Notes: generated by a model from the letters alone, not told the origin. A stretch of DNA of 64,000 bases from Sporosarcina sp. FSL K6-3457 (GCF_038007285.1 NZ_JBBOWX010000001.1:1-64000), one strand, 5' to 3'. Shown: positions 53,604 to 62,777, numbered from the stretch's first letter. Numbers and translations are program-made.

Positions 53604-55337
53604 ATGAAAATGACAAATTGGCTAAATAACAAAAAGTTAGGTACTAAGTTATTTGGAATTCTAATATTAGCCGTATTGGCAATCGTCATAAGTAGCAGTA
53701 TTTTGATGACAAATTTAAAAACTACATCGCAGAATCTTGAAAAAGAGTTGTATGATGAATTATACTATTCAACTTATTATCTTTTAAATGCGGATCGGGA
53801 TTTCTATCAGGCAGACCAAGCCTTTATACGATTTTTAGTAGATCAATCGTTATCAGGTGGAAAAAAAGAGGATCATATTGAAGTGTTCGAAGCGAATGTC
53901 AACCAAGTGAAGGAAAGAATGGAAAAGGCGAGGGAGATTTTACTATTAGATGATGGTGTCGATAACAGTGAGTTTGAACCACATTTTGAAAAATTTATTG
54001 AAGATCTCTCTCAATGGGAAGTAGAGGTAGGAGCCATTTTGGCAGGAACTACTTTTAATCAAACAAAAATTGATAATTTGGGAGCTGAATTTGACTCAAT
54101 CCGCAATGGCATTGATGTAATCCAACAAAACCTTGAAGATTCAGCAATAAACCAAGTTCAACTCATCCATAATCAAAATCAAGTATCATTAACTTTTTCA
54201 TTAAGTATTATTGGGTTATCTGTTCTTATTGTATTTGTATTAGGCATTCTTTTAATTCGCTCCATAAAAAATCCTATCACAAAGCTTTTACATAACTTTC
54301 AACTTATATCAGCTACAGATTTAAGGGTGGAACAACTCGATAGTAATCGTAAAGATGAAATCGGTCAACTAGCCCTCGCAAGCAATACGATGGCCAATCA
54401 TTTAAGAGCTATGATTGCAGACATTCAAGATATTTCCGGAAATGTGGATAGTCATAGTGAGGAACTAACCCAATCATCAAATGAAGTAAAAGTAGGCTCA
54501 GAGCAAATTGCTACGACTATGCAAGATCTAGCATCGGGTGCTGAAACACAAGCAAATACAACGAGTGAAGTTTCTTTTGCAATGCAAGCTTTTGCTAAAG
54601 AAGTTGAACAAGCAAACGGGAATGGGGAACGTATTTATCAAACCTCAAGTGATGTTCTCGAATTAACAAATGAAGGCAGCTTACTCATCGGCTCTACTAA
54701 AAATCAAATGATGCAAGTTGATAGAATTGTTAAAGACTCAGTACAAAAAGTCCAAGGTTTAGATGCTCAGTCTCAGGAAATATCCAAATTGGTGGCAGTG
54801 ATACAAAGCATCGCCGATCAAACAAACTTACTGGCATTAAATGCAGCTATTGAAGCTGCGAGAGCTGGTGAACATGGCAAGGGATTTGCGGTTGTTGCTG
54901 ATGAAGTAAGAAAACTTGCGGAACAAGTATCAGTATCAGTTACACATATCACGGACATCGTTGTGAATATCCAATTAGAAACGAGTATGGTAACGAGGTC
55001 TTTACAAGATGGTTATGAGGAAGTTGAACAAGGCACTAAACAAATTGAGGTTACGGAAGTAAAATTCAAAGGAATTGATGATGCTATAAAAAATATGGTG
55101 AACAATATTCGCAATCTAACTGAAAACTTAACGAGCATTGCCGCAACTAACGAACAACTAAGCAGCTCTATTCAAGAAATTGCTGCAATAACAGAAGAAT
55201 CGGCCGCCGGCATCGAGCAAACCTCTGCGGCTTCCCAACAAACAAGCAGTTCAATGGAGGAGGTAGCTGGGATTTCCAGCGAACTCGCCCGCTCGGCAGA
55301 TAAATTAAATGTGCTCATTCATAATTTTAAAATTTAG
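53604..55337 (+). CDS. Methyl-accepting chemotaxis protein
   Basis: The receptor (577 aa from 53604) has TM1 (about 12-32), a periplasmic helical bundle of about 165 residues (4HB-type, with few aromatic residues), TM2 (about 198-220), a HAMP domain, and the long signalling domain. That domain contains the conserved tip [37 protein letters not shown]. It relays ligand signals to CheA/CheW. Start choice is uncertain: ATG codons at 53580, 53604 and 53610 are in frame and none has an ideal ribosome site. It is monocistronic. Confidence 0.92.
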   Translation: MKMTNWLNNKKLGTKLFGILILAVLAIVISSSILMTNLKTTSQNLEKELYDELYYSTYYLLNADRDFYQADQAFIRFLVDQSLSGGKKEDHIEVFEANVNQVKERMEKAREILLLDDGVDNSEFEPHFEKFIEDLSQWEVEVGAILAGTTFNQTKIDNLGAEFDSIRNGIDVIQQNLEDSAINQVQLIHNQNQVSLTFSLSIIGLSVLIVFVLGILLIRSIKNPITKLLHNFQLISATDLRVEQLDSNRKDEIGQLALASNTMANHLRAMIADIQDISGNVDSHSEELTQSSNEVKVGSEQIATTMQDLASGAETQANTTSEVSFAMQAFAKEVEQANGNGERIYQTSSDVLELTNEGSLLIGSTKNQMMQVDRIVKDSVQKVQGLDAQSQEISKLVAVIQSIADQTNLLALNAAIEAARAGEHGKGFAVVADEVRKLAEQVSVSVTHITDIVVNIQLETSMVTRSLQDGYEEVEQGTKQIEVTEVKFKGIDDAIKNMVNNIRNLTENLTSIAATNEQLSSSIQEIAAITEESAAGIEQTSAASQQTSSSMEEVAGISSELARSADKLNVLIHNFKI

Positions 55338-55420
55338 CTCAATTCAGTAACTGTATTTGTACTGAAAGCACATCAGCTAGCGATTTCCGAAGTCCTTACA
55401 GAACTGTATATGTGATGACA

Positions 55421-55457
55421 AGAAAGATCACTTCAAATGGGAAGTGGTCTTTTCTTA
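55421..55457. terminator. Bidirectional terminator between the chemoreceptor and PAP2 genes
   Basis: AAAGATCACTTC pairs with GAAGTGGTCTTTT around a 5-nt loop. It overlaps the last codons of the minus-strand phosphatase gene. Confidence 0.7.
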
Positions 55458-56074
55458 TCCTGCCAATACGAATAAATTGTAATAGCAATGGTGAGCCATA
55501 GTGCGCTAACCGTAAATCCGCCGACAATATCACTTGGATAATGGACACCTAAATAGATGCGGCTAATGCTGATGGTGAGGATCATAAAGACCATGAACAA
55601 CAACAGCATAACGCGCCCCGCCGTTTTTTTGATAAAGCCCCAAGCGATAAATGCAATAATGGCGTACAAGCTAAAAGAAATCATTGCATGTCCACTAGGG
55701 AAGCTAAAGCCGTGTGCATCAAGAATGCGATGAATATCTGGTCGCTCTCTTTTGAAATATAGTTTCAGCAAGGTGTTGAACAATGGTGTTCCGGCTATGA
55801 CGATGAGTAATAGCCAAGCTTGAGGGCGAGCGCGCAGACCAAAGTAAAGAATGGCAGCGAGAATTAAAGCCATTGGTACAACAACGTAACCAGACCCCAT
55901 CCATGTGAAAAATGTCAGGACAGTCGTCCGCCACGGCGCTTCTAGTCCCTGAACAAAGCTGATAACGGCTATGTCGAAGGGAGCAATCGTGCTGTTGTTC
56001 ATAGTTGTTGCGATATAGATAAATGTAGTACTTAAGCCGATAATAAGAATAAAAGACCATAGTAAGTTGCGCAT
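55433..56074 (-). CDS. PAP2-family membrane phosphatase
   Basis: The 213-aa polytopic protein has the three phosphatase motifs KRERPD (near 107), PSGH (near 125) and SRIYLGVHYPSD (near 175), each with its catalytic Arg/His residues. Homologues dephosphorylate phosphatidylglycerophosphate, undecaprenyl pyrophosphate or other lipid phosphates. ATG at 56074 is 5 nt after GAAGGAGTGG. It is divergent from the lipid-type operon. Confidence 0.88.
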   Translation of the reverse strand: MRNLLWSFILIIGLSTTFIYIATTMNNSTIAPFDIAVISFVQGLEAPWRTTVLTFFTWMGSGYVVVPMALILAAILYFGLRARPQAWLLLIVIAGTPLFNTLLKLYFKRERPDIHRILDAHGFSFPSGHAMISFSLYAIIAFIAWGFIKKTAGRVMLLLFMVFMILTISISRIYLGVHYPSDIVGGFTVSALWLTIAITIYSYWQDKKRPLPI

Positions 56075-56202
56075 AACAACCACTCCTTCCAACTGCGATT
56101 TATTCTATAATATATCCCTGAATAAAGATAGCTACACAATGTCGTCCTTATTGAAAAGTGCTACACTAGAAAAAACGATTACTTAATTGAAAAGGACCGA
56201 TT

Positions 56203-56775
56203 ATGACACTATTTCTTCTATTAGTAGGCTCGTATATGCTTGGCAATGTATTGACGGCCTCTATCATTAGTAAGTTCCTTTATAAGAAAAATATTCAGGT
56301 AGAAGGCAGCGGCAATCCGGGTGCGCGTAATGCGGGCCGTGTATTGGGCAAAAAGGCGTTCGTTGCGACTTTTATAGGAGATGCATTGAAAGGTGCAGTT
56401 GCAGTGCTTGTCGCAAGGTGGTTCGGTTTTTCAGCGCCTGTTGAACTGCTAGCTCTTTTCGTCGTTATGTTAGGGCATAACTATCCCGTCTGGTTACGAT
56501 TTCGCGGGGGAATGGGGGTTTCGACTTTTATAGGTGGCATGCTGGTGTTCAATCCATTGTTATTTTCGGTGTTTATTGGAGTGTTTGTGGTTGTTTATCC
56601 GTTTTTAAAAAGCTTCACGGTTGCAGGACTTAGTGCGGTCGTCTGGATGCCGACGTTAGTGCTTCTATTTTCATATGGCCTTCCTGCGTTCGTGATTACC
56701 TGCTTGTTGGCTGCTCTTCTTTTATTCGCCCATCGCGAGGACTTGAAAGAGAAATTACTGGTGAAAAGGGGTTAA
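56203..56775 (+). CDS. PlsY-family glycerol-3-phosphate acyltransferase homologue
   Basis: PlsY transfers an acyl group from acyl-phosphate to glycerol-3-phosphate in the membrane. The 190-aa protein has about five helices and the PlsY loops: EGSGNPGARNAGRVLGKK (about 34-51), GDALKG (about 59-64), LGHNYPVWLRFRGGMGVSTFIG (about 90-111). Most PlsY proteins read GNPGATN at the first loop; here GNPGARN. The next gene starts 4 nt downstream, so the two are made together. It may be an additional, specialised PlsY rather than the housekeeping enzyme. Confidence 0.85.
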   Translation: MTLFLLLVGSYMLGNVLTASIISKFLYKKNIQVEGSGNPGARNAGRVLGKKAFVATFIGDALKGAVAVLVARWFGFSAPVELLALFVVMLGHNYPVWLRFRGGMGVSTFIGGMLVFNPLLFSVFIGVFVVVYPFLKSFTVAGLSAVVWMPTLVLLFSYGLPAFVITCLLAALLLFAHREDLKEKLLVKRG

Positions 56776-56779
56776 ATGT

Positions 56780-58348
56780 ATGGGGTTGCTCTATAAAATT
56801 GCAGAAACACCTTCAGAATTTGAACAGATTCATGAATTGAATTACCGTACGTTTGCCGAAGAAATTCCTCAGCACGGGCGTAACGAGTCGCACAGACTTA
56901 TTGATAAATTTCATGATGAAAATACATACATTATCGGCGTCAAAGATGACCGGGTTATTGGGATGATCGCGGTCAGAAGTGAGCGCCCCTTTTCGTTGGA
57001 CGGAAAAATTGGTCCAGTGGAGAAGCAATTACCCTTTCAGGCTGAAAAATTAGTAGAAATTAGGCTTTTGGCGATTGAGCAGGCATATCGCAACGGTCGT
57101 GCTTTTCTAGGGCTTGCCCAAGCGTTAGTCCGGTATTGTTTAAAAGCGGGCTATGATGCGGCGCTTATATCAGGAACGGTTAGAGAACAGAAATTATATA
57201 GGCAGCTTGGATTTTCACCATTTGCTCAATTAACAGGTACAGAAGAGGCTGCGTTCCAACCGATGTATTTGACGAAAGAGACATTTGAGGCAGGAGTTGC
57301 GGGAAGAATATCAAAGCCGTCCGTTAATTTTTTACCGGGTCCTGCGACGATTTCTGAAGAAGTGAAGAAGACGATGATGGCAGAGCCCTTTTCACATCGT
57401 TCGCCCGAGTTCAACAGTGTGCTCAAACACGTGAAAAACAGGTTGATGTCATTGACAGGCGCGAAATACGTCCAACTTCTGCAGGGGACAGGAACACTAG
57501 CAAACGATGTCATTGCGGCACAATTAAGTATCCGCAGTGGTAAAGGGCTTATTCTTGTCAACGGGGAATTCGGTTTGCGGCTCACTGATCATGCACAGCG
57601 TTTTGGCTTGGACTATGACATTATCGAAATGGAATGGGGAGCAGCCTTTCGTGAAGCGGACATTCGGAATGCAGTAAGGACAGGTCGCTACAGTTGGTTA
57701 TGGTCTGTCCATTGTGAAACATCGACAGGTGTCTTAAATGATTTGGTTTCATTGCAAAAAATTTGTGTACAACAAGGAGTTGCACTTGCCGTCGACTGTG
57801 TCAGTTCAATTGGGACAGCACCAGTCAATCTCACAGGTGTCACATTTGCTTCTGGGGTTAGTGGGAAAGGGTTGCTAAGTTATGCAGGTTTGTCTTTCGT
57901 TTTCCATCATGAAGACATAGCCGCCTGTCATGAATTACCGCGTTATCTCGACTTGGGTAATTACGCAGAAGCAGGGGGCATTCCTTATACGCAATCGTCC
58001 AACTTGCTGTCCGCACTTGACGCAGCCTTACAAAAGTTTGAGCATCCAGAAGAAGTGTTTGCGACGATTGGAAATCGTGCGTATAAGGTGAGAGAAGGTG
58101 CTGAGCAGGCGGGGCTTACAGTTTTGGCTGAACAACAGCATGCGTCTCCTACAATCATAACGATTGTGCCGCCAGCAGGCCTTTCTGCCGGACAACTGGG
58201 GGATAACTTATTTTTGAATGGTTTCAATGTCCATTATGAAAGTAGTTATTTACGCGATAGGAATTGGCTCCAAATTTCATGTATGAATGATGTGAAGGAT
58301 AAAGAACTAGATGTTATGCTTAGTATGTTGGCTTCACTAACACTTTGA
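56780..58348 (+). CDS. Fusion: GNAT-type N-acyltransferase domain plus class V aminotransferase
   Basis: The 522-aa protein joins two domains. Residues 1-165 form a GNAT-like acyltransferase (ETPSEFEQIHELNYRTFAEEIPQH...IIGVKDDRVIGMIAVR...LVEIRLLAIEQAYRNGRAFLGLAQAL) that recalls long-chain N-acyl amino acid synthase or autoinducer-synthase-like folds. Residues about 180-520 form a PLP-dependent class V aminotransferase of the alanine-glyoxylate type (FLPGPATIS start, Lys363 in SGKGLLSYAGLSF as the PLP base). It lies between a PlsY homologue and YtxJ, suggesting synthesis of an amino-containing lipid or N-acyl amino acid. The product is unknown. Confidence 0.8.
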   Translation: MGLLYKIAETPSEFEQIHELNYRTFAEEIPQHGRNESHRLIDKFHDENTYIIGVKDDRVIGMIAVRSERPFSLDGKIGPVEKQLPFQAEKLVEIRLLAIEQAYRNGRAFLGLAQALVRYCLKAGYDAALISGTVREQKLYRQLGFSPFAQLTGTEEAAFQPMYLTKETFEAGVAGRISKPSVNFLPGPATISEEVKKTMMAEPFSHRSPEFNSVLKHVKNRLMSLTGAKYVQLLQGTGTLANDVIAAQLSIRSGKGLILVNGEFGLRLTDHAQRFGLDYDIIEMEWGAAFREADIRNAVRTGRYSWLWSVHCETSTGVLNDLVSLQKICVQQGVALAVDCVSSIGTAPVNLTGVTFASGVSGKGLLSYAGLSFVFHHEDIAACHELPRYLDLGNYAEAGGIPYTQSSNLLSALDAALQKFEHPEEVFATIGNRAYKVREGAEQAGLTVLAEQQHASPTIITIVPPAGLSAGQLGDNLFLNGFNVHYESSYLRDRNWLQISCMNDVKDKELDVMLSMLASLTL

Positions 58349-58366
58349 AATGGAGATGAAAAATTG

Positions 58367-58696
58367 ATGAAAGAATTAGAGACCATTCAAGATTGGCAAG
58401 CCGTATTAGAACAGTCAAAAGAAGAACGATTATTCCTGTTGAAACATAGCACAGCCTGTCCAGTCAGTACAGCTGCTTTGCGAGAGTTTGATGAATTGGT
58501 AACGGATATTCCAAAATACTTTTTGAAGATTCAACATCATCGCCCGGTTTCTGCTGAAATTGAAAGCAATTTAGGCAGGCGTCATGAGTCACCGCAACTA
58601 TTTTTAGTGAAAGATGGAAAAGCACTGTGGGAGGCTACGCACCGCGCCATTACAAAATCAAAGATTAACAAAGCTTTAGAAGAGTTAGAGGAATAA
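58367..58696 (+). CDS. ytxJ: Monothiol bacilliredoxin (YtxJ)
   Basis: YtxJ removes bacillithiol from oxidised proteins. The 109-aa thioredoxin-fold protein has its single active Cys in KHSTACPVS (near 31-39) and the following VSAEIESNLGRRHESPQLFLVKDG. ATG at 58367 is 9 nt after GGAGATG. It is third in the four-gene operon, 18 nt after the fusion gene. Its presence fits a bacillithiol-making organism. Confidence 0.88.
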   Translation: MKELETIQDWQAVLEQSKEERLFLLKHSTACPVSTAALREFDELVTDIPKYFLKIQHHRPVSAEIESNLGRRHESPQLFLVKDGKALWEATHRAITKSKINKALEELEE

Positions 58697-58726
58697 GAAA
58701 TAAATAGAATGTGAATGGGGGAGTAC

Positions 58727-59470
58727 ATGTTGCGTTTACAGAGTAAAACCGCGGTCATTACAGGTGGAGCGAATGGAATTGGTGCTGTTGCAGCGGCACT
58801 CTTTGGGCAACAGGGAGCACAAGTAGCGATTCTTGATTTTGATGAACAAGCAGGGGAAGCGAAGGCGCAGGAATTGCGAGATGCAGGGGTAGATACCGCT
58901 TTTTTCAAAGTAGATGTTTCTGATAATGATCATGTTAAAGAGGTAGCGGGTCAGGTAGTTGGTAAGTTTGGCAAAGTGGATATCCTCATTAACAATGCTG
59001 GTATTACAAAAGATGCAATGCTGTTAAAATTGGATGCCGCGGATTTTAAACAAGTCATTGACGTTAATTTGACGGGTGTATTCAACTGTACACAAGCTTT
59101 TTTGCCGGCAATGCTTGCTCAAGGTAAGGGGAAAATTATTAATACATCATCTATTGCCGGAACAGGCGGCAACGTTGGGCAAACAAATTATGCAGCGTCG
59201 AAAGCGGGCGTTATTGGTATGACGAAAACATGGGCAAAAGAATTTGGACGCAAGGGCATCAATGTTAATGCAGTCGCACCGGGTTTCATTGAGACAGATA
59301 TGATTGGCACGATACCTGAGAAAGTGATGGGGCAGATTAAATTATTGACGCCTTATACACGACTCGGTACACCCGAAGACATCGCAAATGCTTATTTGTT
59401 TTTAGCTTCTGATGAATCGGATTTCATTAATGGGACGGTCCTTGAAGTGGATGGCGGTATGTTGAAGTAA
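58727..59470 (+). CDS. Short-chain dehydrogenase/reductase (FabG-like)
   Basis: The 247-aa SDR has the NAD(P)-binding TGGANGIG, NNAG, the catalytic Ser in NTSSIAG, the YxxxK motif YAASK, and the FabG-style C-terminus GTVLEVDGGMLK. It reduces a ketone, possibly a 3-ketoacyl chain; as a paralogue outside a fab cluster its substrate may differ. GGGGGAG is close to ATG 58727 (TTG at 58730 is an alternative). It ends the operon that begins with the PlsY homologue. Confidence 0.87.
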   Translation: MLRLQSKTAVITGGANGIGAVAAALFGQQGAQVAILDFDEQAGEAKAQELRDAGVDTAFFKVDVSDNDHVKEVAGQVVGKFGKVDILINNAGITKDAMLLKLDAADFKQVIDVNLTGVFNCTQAFLPAMLAQGKGKIINTSSIAGTGGNVGQTNYAASKAGVIGMTKTWAKEFGRKGINVNAVAPGFIETDMIGTIPEKVMGQIKLLTPYTRLGTPEDIANAYLFLASDESDFINGTVLEVDGGMLK

Positions 59471-59486
59471 AGAGTAGTGCGCAGAA

Positions 59487-59519
59487 GGGCTATTCCTTAA
59501 AACAGGAATGGCTTTTTAT
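59487..59519 (+). terminator. Terminator of the plsY-like operon
   Basis: GGGCTATTCCTT pairs with AGGAATGGCTTTTT around a short loop. Confidence 0.82.
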
Positions 59520-59537
59520 TTTGACCAGACAAGTGTT

Positions 59538-59579
59538 TGTGAAAAAATTCACATTAAGTGACACTTATCATATTATAAT
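59538..59579 (+). promoter_or_regulatory. Promoter and candidate operator of the desaturase gene
   Basis: TATAAT at 59574-59579 has no good -35, as expected for an activator-dependent promoter. Just upstream is a perfect palindrome TGTGAAAAAATTCACA (59538-59553), and TCAT-N8-TCATGA spans the -10. DesR is the natural candidate activator, since desKR lies downstream of this gene. Confidence 0.45.
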
Positions 59580-59672
59580 TCATGACATTTATGTCTTCTG
59601 TGAAGTTTGAAAGTTCTTTACTATGAGAGTAAGAAGTAAGCGAGCGAAAAAACATCCACTAGGGAGGATATT

Positions 59673-60725
59673 ATGAGTAAAGAAAAAACGAAGCAGCTGC
59701 ACAAAGATGTTGCACCATTTGCAAAGTCAGATCAAAAGAAAAGTATTATGCAAATTGTCAATACGATACCCCCATTTTTACTATTATGGTTTTTAGCCTA
59801 TCAAAGCTTGTCCGTGTCCATTTGGTTGACACTAGGAATTTCCGTGATTGCGTCTGGATTTGTCATCCGCACATTCATCATTTTCCATGATTGCACGCAT
59901 GGTTCATTTTTCAAAAATAAAAAGATGAATGATATTGTAGGTACGGCTACAGGTGTGTTGACGTTGTTTGCTTATGAAAAGTGGAAACGTGAACATTCTA
60001 TTCACCACGCAACAAGCTCGAATCTCGATAAGCGCGGTGTTGGGGATATTTGGGTCATGACGATTGAAGAGTATGTAGAGGCCTCGAAATGGCAGCGTCT
60101 TGCTTACCGTTTGTATCGTAATCCACTTGTGATGTTTGGATTTGGTCCACTGTATCTTGTACTGATTTCAAGTCGTTTTAATCGCAAGGATGCTCGGAAG
60201 AAAGAGCGTAATAATACGTATTTGACGAATGTGATTTTGGTTGCTTTATATACAGGTATGATTTTACTTGTTGGTTGGCAGGCATTCCTCATTGTTCAAG
60301 GGTCTATCATGTTTATCGCAGGTGCGCTTGGGATTTGGTTGTTCTACATTCAGCATACGTTTGAAGACTCGTATTTTGAAGAAGAATCTGATTGGGATTA
60401 TGTGAAAGCTGCTGTTGACGGCAGTTCTTACTATAAATTACCACGTGTGTTACAGTGGGCGACAGGGAATATCGGTTTCCACCACGTGCATCATTTAGCA
60501 CCGCGTGTTCCGAATTACAATTTGGAAGTGGCACATGAATCAACACCGCCCCTTCACCAGGCAACGACAATTACAATCAAAACAAGTTTGCAATCGATTC
60601 GCTTCCGCTTGTATGATCCAGAACGCAAAAGGTTTGTGGCATTCAAAGAAGTGAAGCATCTTGTGAAGAAGGCGAGAGCTTCGATCGATTTGAAACCAAA
60701 ACGTACGAGTTTTGATACAAAATAA
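59673..60725 (+). CDS. des: Membrane acyl-lipid desaturase
   Basis: The enzyme introduces a double bond into membrane-lipid acyl chains, a response to cold. The 350-aa protein has the three histidine boxes: HDCTH (72-76), HSIHH (108-112) and HHVHH (near 271-275), with four predicted membrane helices between them. AGGGAGG precedes the start. The DesK/DesR pair lies just downstream, as in Bacillus, where DesR activates des when membrane fluidity drops. Confidence 0.92.
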   Translation: MSKEKTKQLHKDVAPFAKSDQKKSIMQIVNTIPPFLLLWFLAYQSLSVSIWLTLGISVIASGFVIRTFIIFHDCTHGSFFKNKKMNDIVGTATGVLTLFAYEKWKREHSIHHATSSNLDKRGVGDIWVMTIEEYVEASKWQRLAYRLYRNPLVMFGFGPLYLVLISSRFNRKDARKKERNNTYLTNVILVALYTGMILLVGWQAFLIVQGSIMFIAGALGIWLFYIQHTFEDSYFEEESDWDYVKAAVDGSSYYKLPRVLQWATGNIGFHHVHHLAPRVPNYNLEVAHESTPPLHQATTITIKTSLQSIRFRLYDPERKRFVAFKEVKHLVKKARASIDLKPKRTSFDTK

Positions 60726-60731
60726 ATTGCC

Positions 60732-60764
60732 AACCAGCCATCTCTTTCATGGGATGGCTGGTTT
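60732..60764 (+). terminator. Terminator of des
   Basis: AACCAGCCATC pairs with GATGGCTGGTTT. It lies 7 nt after the stop codon. Confidence 0.9.
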
Positions 60765-60863
60765 ATTTTCATTCAGCGGAAGACTTCCATCTCTATAGAG
60801 GAGGTGGATGAGATTTTATTTTCCTGTTCAGTGGGTTTTCAAACTCCCGCTGAATTAAAACAA

Positions 60864-60956
60864 AGCCTCCGGCGGATGTCACAGATTTTGAAAGGAGTCA
60901 ATCGAGCAAGCTCGATTCAAAATCTAGACGCAATTATGCCGAGGCGTAATTGATTT
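60864..60956 (+). repeat. Structured ~90-bp repeat, copy 3 (abutting the desK promoter)
   Basis: This copy starts AGCCTCCGGCGGATGTC, with hairpin 1 (CAGATTTTGA/TCAAAATCTA enclosing AATCGAGC/GCTCGATT) and hairpin 2 (CAATTATGCC/GGCGTAATTG). The 5' flank has an outer pair ATTCAGCG/CGCTGAAT (about 60772 and 60848). The copy ends directly before the extended -10 of desK. Confidence 0.88.
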
Positions 60957-60965
60957 TGCTATAAT
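60957..60965 (+). promoter_or_regulatory. Extended -10 promoter element of desKR
   Basis: TGCTATAAT (60957-60965) is an extended -10. A -35 at the usual distance would lie inside repeat copy 3, and no TTGACA-like match is there. This implies a promoter independent of des. Confidence 0.5.
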
Positions 60966-60986
60966 GGAAGTAAGATGGGATGGTGA

Positions 60987-62126
60987 ATGCACAATATGCA
61001 AAGCTGGTATAGTATTTTTCCAAAAAATCCATGGTTGAGTATTTATGCGTGGGTAATTTTTTGTTTTTTACCGTTCTTTTTCATTTTCAGGTCATCCTCA
61101 CCGATTGAAATTTCTATCGGTATATCGCTATTATTTTTGTTCTTTTTGTCATTCCGCTTTTCATTCAAATCAAAAAGTGGGCTTGTCTATATGTGGCTCA
61201 GTTTTGAGATGGTCATTAGTGTTGGGATGACGTTGTTATTTGGCTATGTGTACTTATCTATATTTACTGCGTTTTTTATAGGGAATATCCGTAATCCAGT
61301 TGGGTTTTTTATTATTTATGGACTGCATATTGCGTTCACGGTGGGTGCGATTGTTGCAGGTTTCTTCATCGAAATTGAATTGTTTTTGCCGCAGGTCCAT
61401 TTCATCCTTATTTCTGTCATTGGGACGGTTTTGCTGCCATTCAATTTGTATAATCGCAATAAGCGTGAGAATTTAGAGGGGCAATTGGAGGATGCGAAAG
61501 AACGGATTTCAGAATTAATCATTATGGAGGAACGTCAACGGATTGCTCGTGATCTCCATGACACGCTTGGGCAGAAGTTATCGCTGATTGGCTTGAAGAG
61601 TGATTTAGCAGGAAAATTGGTGTCGCGTGATCCGCATGCAGCTGAAAAAGAGTTGCATGATATACGTCAGACGGCCAGTACGGCATTGAAGGAAGTACGC
61701 GAGTTGGTGGAGGATATGCGTGCGATGAAGCTGGAAGATGAATTGATGCGAATTCAGCAAATTTTGAAGGCGGCAGAAATGGACTTCACGGTTGTCGGTG
61801 ATCCGACATTTACTAATATCCCGGCAATTGTCGAAAATGTGTTGAGTATGTGCTTGAAAGAAGCTGTGACAAATGTTGTGAAACATAGCTATGGGACGTC
61901 TTGCTCGATTGCATTTGAACAGTTGCCAGATGAGTTTGTTATTAATGTGGAAGATAACGGGATTGGAATTACGAGAGGTGGAGAAACGTTACCAGGCAGT
62001 GGGCTGAAGGGGATGCGAGAACGACTCGAATTCATAAACGGTAGCCTCCAAATTGAGGGGGGCGAAGGTACGAAACTATCGATTCGAGTTCCTGTCATTA
62101 TAAAACATATTGTGGAGGACGATTGA
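60987..62126 (+). CDS. desK: DesK-like membrane-thickness sensor histidine kinase
   Basis: The 379-aa kinase has five to six short membrane helices in the first 150 residues, then a HisKA_3 dimerisation domain with phosphoacceptor His191 (ARDLHDTLGQKLS). It ends in an ATPase domain (KEAVTNVVKHS, DNGIGI, GSGLKGMRERLEFINGS). This is the DesK layout, where helix stretching reports lipid order. Start at ATG 60987 (ATG 60996 is an alternative); the ribosome site is weak. DesR follows directly. Confidence 0.88.
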   Translation: MHNMQSWYSIFPKNPWLSIYAWVIFCFLPFFFIFRSSSPIEISIGISLLFLFFLSFRFSFKSKSGLVYMWLSFEMVISVGMTLLFGYVYLSIFTAFFIGNIRNPVGFFIIYGLHIAFTVGAIVAGFFIEIELFLPQVHFILISVIGTVLLPFNLYNRNKRENLEGQLEDAKERISELIIMEERQRIARDLHDTLGQKLSLIGLKSDLAGKLVSRDPHAAEKELHDIRQTASTALKEVRELVEDMRAMKLEDELMRIQQILKAAEMDFTVVGDPTFTNIPAIVENVLSMCLKEAVTNVVKHSYGTSCSIAFEQLPDEFVINVEDNGIGITRGGETLPGSGLKGMRERLEFINGSLQIEGGEGTKLSIRVPVIIKHIVEDD

Positions 62127-62127
62127 C

Positions 62128-62736
62128 ATGATACGTATTGTTATAGCAGAAGACCAAGGAATGATGCTTGGAGCACTGGGCTCATTACTCAATTTGGAAG
62201 AGGATATGGAAGTTGTCGGGATGGCGAAAAATGGGGAAGAAGCGGTTGCGTTAGTGAAGGAGCAGCAGCCTGATGTGTGTATTATGGACATTGAAATGCC
62301 GGTGATGACGGGGCTTGATGCGGCGGAGGCATTACGAGGCAAGGATTGTAAAATTATCATTTTGACGACGTTTGCAAGGACGGGTTATTTTGATCGCGCC
62401 CGAAAAGCGGGGGTACGGGGCTATTTGTTGAAGGATAGTCCAATCGAGGAGCTTGTTAGTTCTATCCGCACGATTATGGATGGCAGAAGGATTTATGCAC
62501 CGGAGCTTGTAGATATTGCTTACGGGGATGATGAAACGGAAAATCCGTTAACGGAGCGTGAAAGCCAAGTGCTAGGGCTTATCGCAGATGGCAGGACGAC
62601 GAAAGAAATTGCAGGTGAGTTATATTTAACGCCAGGGACTGTGCGCAATTATATTTCCACCATTCTTGAAAAGCTCGGTGCAGGGAATCGGATTGAGGCG
62701 ATTTCTCGTTTTAAGGAGAAGGGCTGGTTTAAGTGA
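62128..62736 (+). CDS. desR: DesR-like NarL/FixJ-family response regulator
   Basis: The 202-aa regulator has a receiver domain with Asp9 and phosphoacceptor Asp54 (CIMDIEMPVMTG), and a LuxR-type helix-turn-helix (about 138-195: NPLTERESQVLGLIADGRTTKEIAGELYLTPGTVRNYISTILEKLGAGNR in part). ATG at 62128 follows GTGGAGG and starts 1 nt after the kinase stop codon. It should activate des transcription in the cold. Confidence 0.9.
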   Translation: MIRIVIAEDQGMMLGALGSLLNLEEDMEVVGMAKNGEEAVALVKEQQPDVCIMDIEMPVMTGLDAAEALRGKDCKIIILTTFARTGYFDRARKAGVRGYLLKDSPIEELVSSIRTIMDGRRIYAPELVDIAYGDDETENPLTERESQVLGLIADGRTTKEIAGELYLTPGTVRNYISTILEKLGAGNRIEAISRFKEKGWFK

Positions 62737-62751
62737 ATGATTGTTTGAGGG

Positions 62752-62777
62752 AGCCGACAGAAATGTCGGTTTTTTTG
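62752..62777 (+). terminator. Terminator of desKR
   Basis: CCGACA and TGTCGG pair around a short loop, and a T7 run follows. Confidence 0.88.
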
